Below, one piece after another: positions 8,158-8,234 of a stretch of 8,234 nucleotides of DNA. How positions within the stretch are numbered: the stretch's first letter is position 1; every line of letters starts with the position of its first letter. Below the pieces are notes generated by a model. It searched no databases. It worked only from the letters and a program-made list of their open reading frames with translations, and had not been told where the DNA came from. The position numbers were made by a program, and so were the translations under genes. The DNA comes from Bilophila wadsworthia ATCC 49260 (lineage in GTDB: Bacteria > Desulfobacterota > Desulfovibrionia > Desulfovibrionales > Desulfovibrionaceae), in NCBI RefSeq assembly GCF_000701705.1, contig NZ_JNJP01000116.1, forward strand, positions 1 through 8,234, written 5' to 3'.

Positions 8158-8234
8158 GAACAGGGATTCGATAAAGTCGAAAATCTTTGAAGAGGGTGGG
8201 GGTGGTTTGGAGGGGGCGGGAGAAACTTTCTCTA
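8158..8234 (+). repeat. G/C-rich intergenic repeat, copy 3 (cut by window end)
   Basis: It begins GAACAGGGATTCGATAAA, nearly identical to copy 1 (GAACAGAGATTCAATAAA), continues with AAAATCTTTGAAGAGGG and G-tracts, and ends within the expected hairpin loop (GAGAAACTTTC then TCTA). The complementary arm, expected to start GAAAGTTTCTC, lies beyond the window. Confidence 0.75.

Overview
The window looks like the chromosome of a moderately GC-rich Gram-negative bacterium. Gene content, gene style and very G-rich intergenic repeats suggest Desulfovibrionaceae (Desulfovibrio or Bilophila type). That placement is an inference from recognition, not from a search. Most genes are ordinary housekeeping or transport genes. 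The most unusual content is in the spaces between them.

Layout, left to right. Positions 1-289 hold no gene but two copies of a G/C-rich repeat facing each other. Positions 290-3037 hold a polyamine ABC transporter operon on the minus strand, read potA, potB, potC with overlapping stop and start codons. No substrate-binding protein gene (potD) follows within the window. Positions 3038-3390 are the leader and promoter region of that operon and the promoter of a tRNA-Pro(CGG) gene at 3391-3467, which ends in a clear terminator. A single cupin gene (minus, 3598-3966) has a good promoter and its own terminator. A divergent gene (plus, 4106-4678) encodes a small exported protein of unknown function, ending at a probably bidirectional terminator at 4768-4819. 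Another copy of the repeat sits just after the end of asnS (minus, 5039-6421), which lies 21 bases downstream of dedA (minus, 6443-7087) in a likely two-gene operon. A tRNA-Thr(CGT) gene follows at 7361-7436 with promoter and terminator. From about 7478 to 8157 the DNA is poor in genes: a tandem 12-base repeat, several hairpins including minus-strand terminator-like ones, one 42-residue ORF and a strong terminator. This may be the edge or remnant of an integrated element. A fourth repeat copy starts at 8158 and is cut by the window end.

How it fits together. PotA (ATPase) with PotB and PotC (permeases) would import spermidine or putrescine, presumably with a binding protein encoded elsewhere. 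AsnRS charges tRNA-Asn, and DedA is a membrane protein of the SNARE-associated/DedA family. The most notable observation is the repeat family. The two complete copies form perfect 25- and 26-bp stems whose arms differ in sequence but remain fully complementary. Both lie just past the stop codon of a gene in the same relative orientation. This points to a structured, mobile-like, gene-end element, possibly acting in termination or mRNA 3' end protection.
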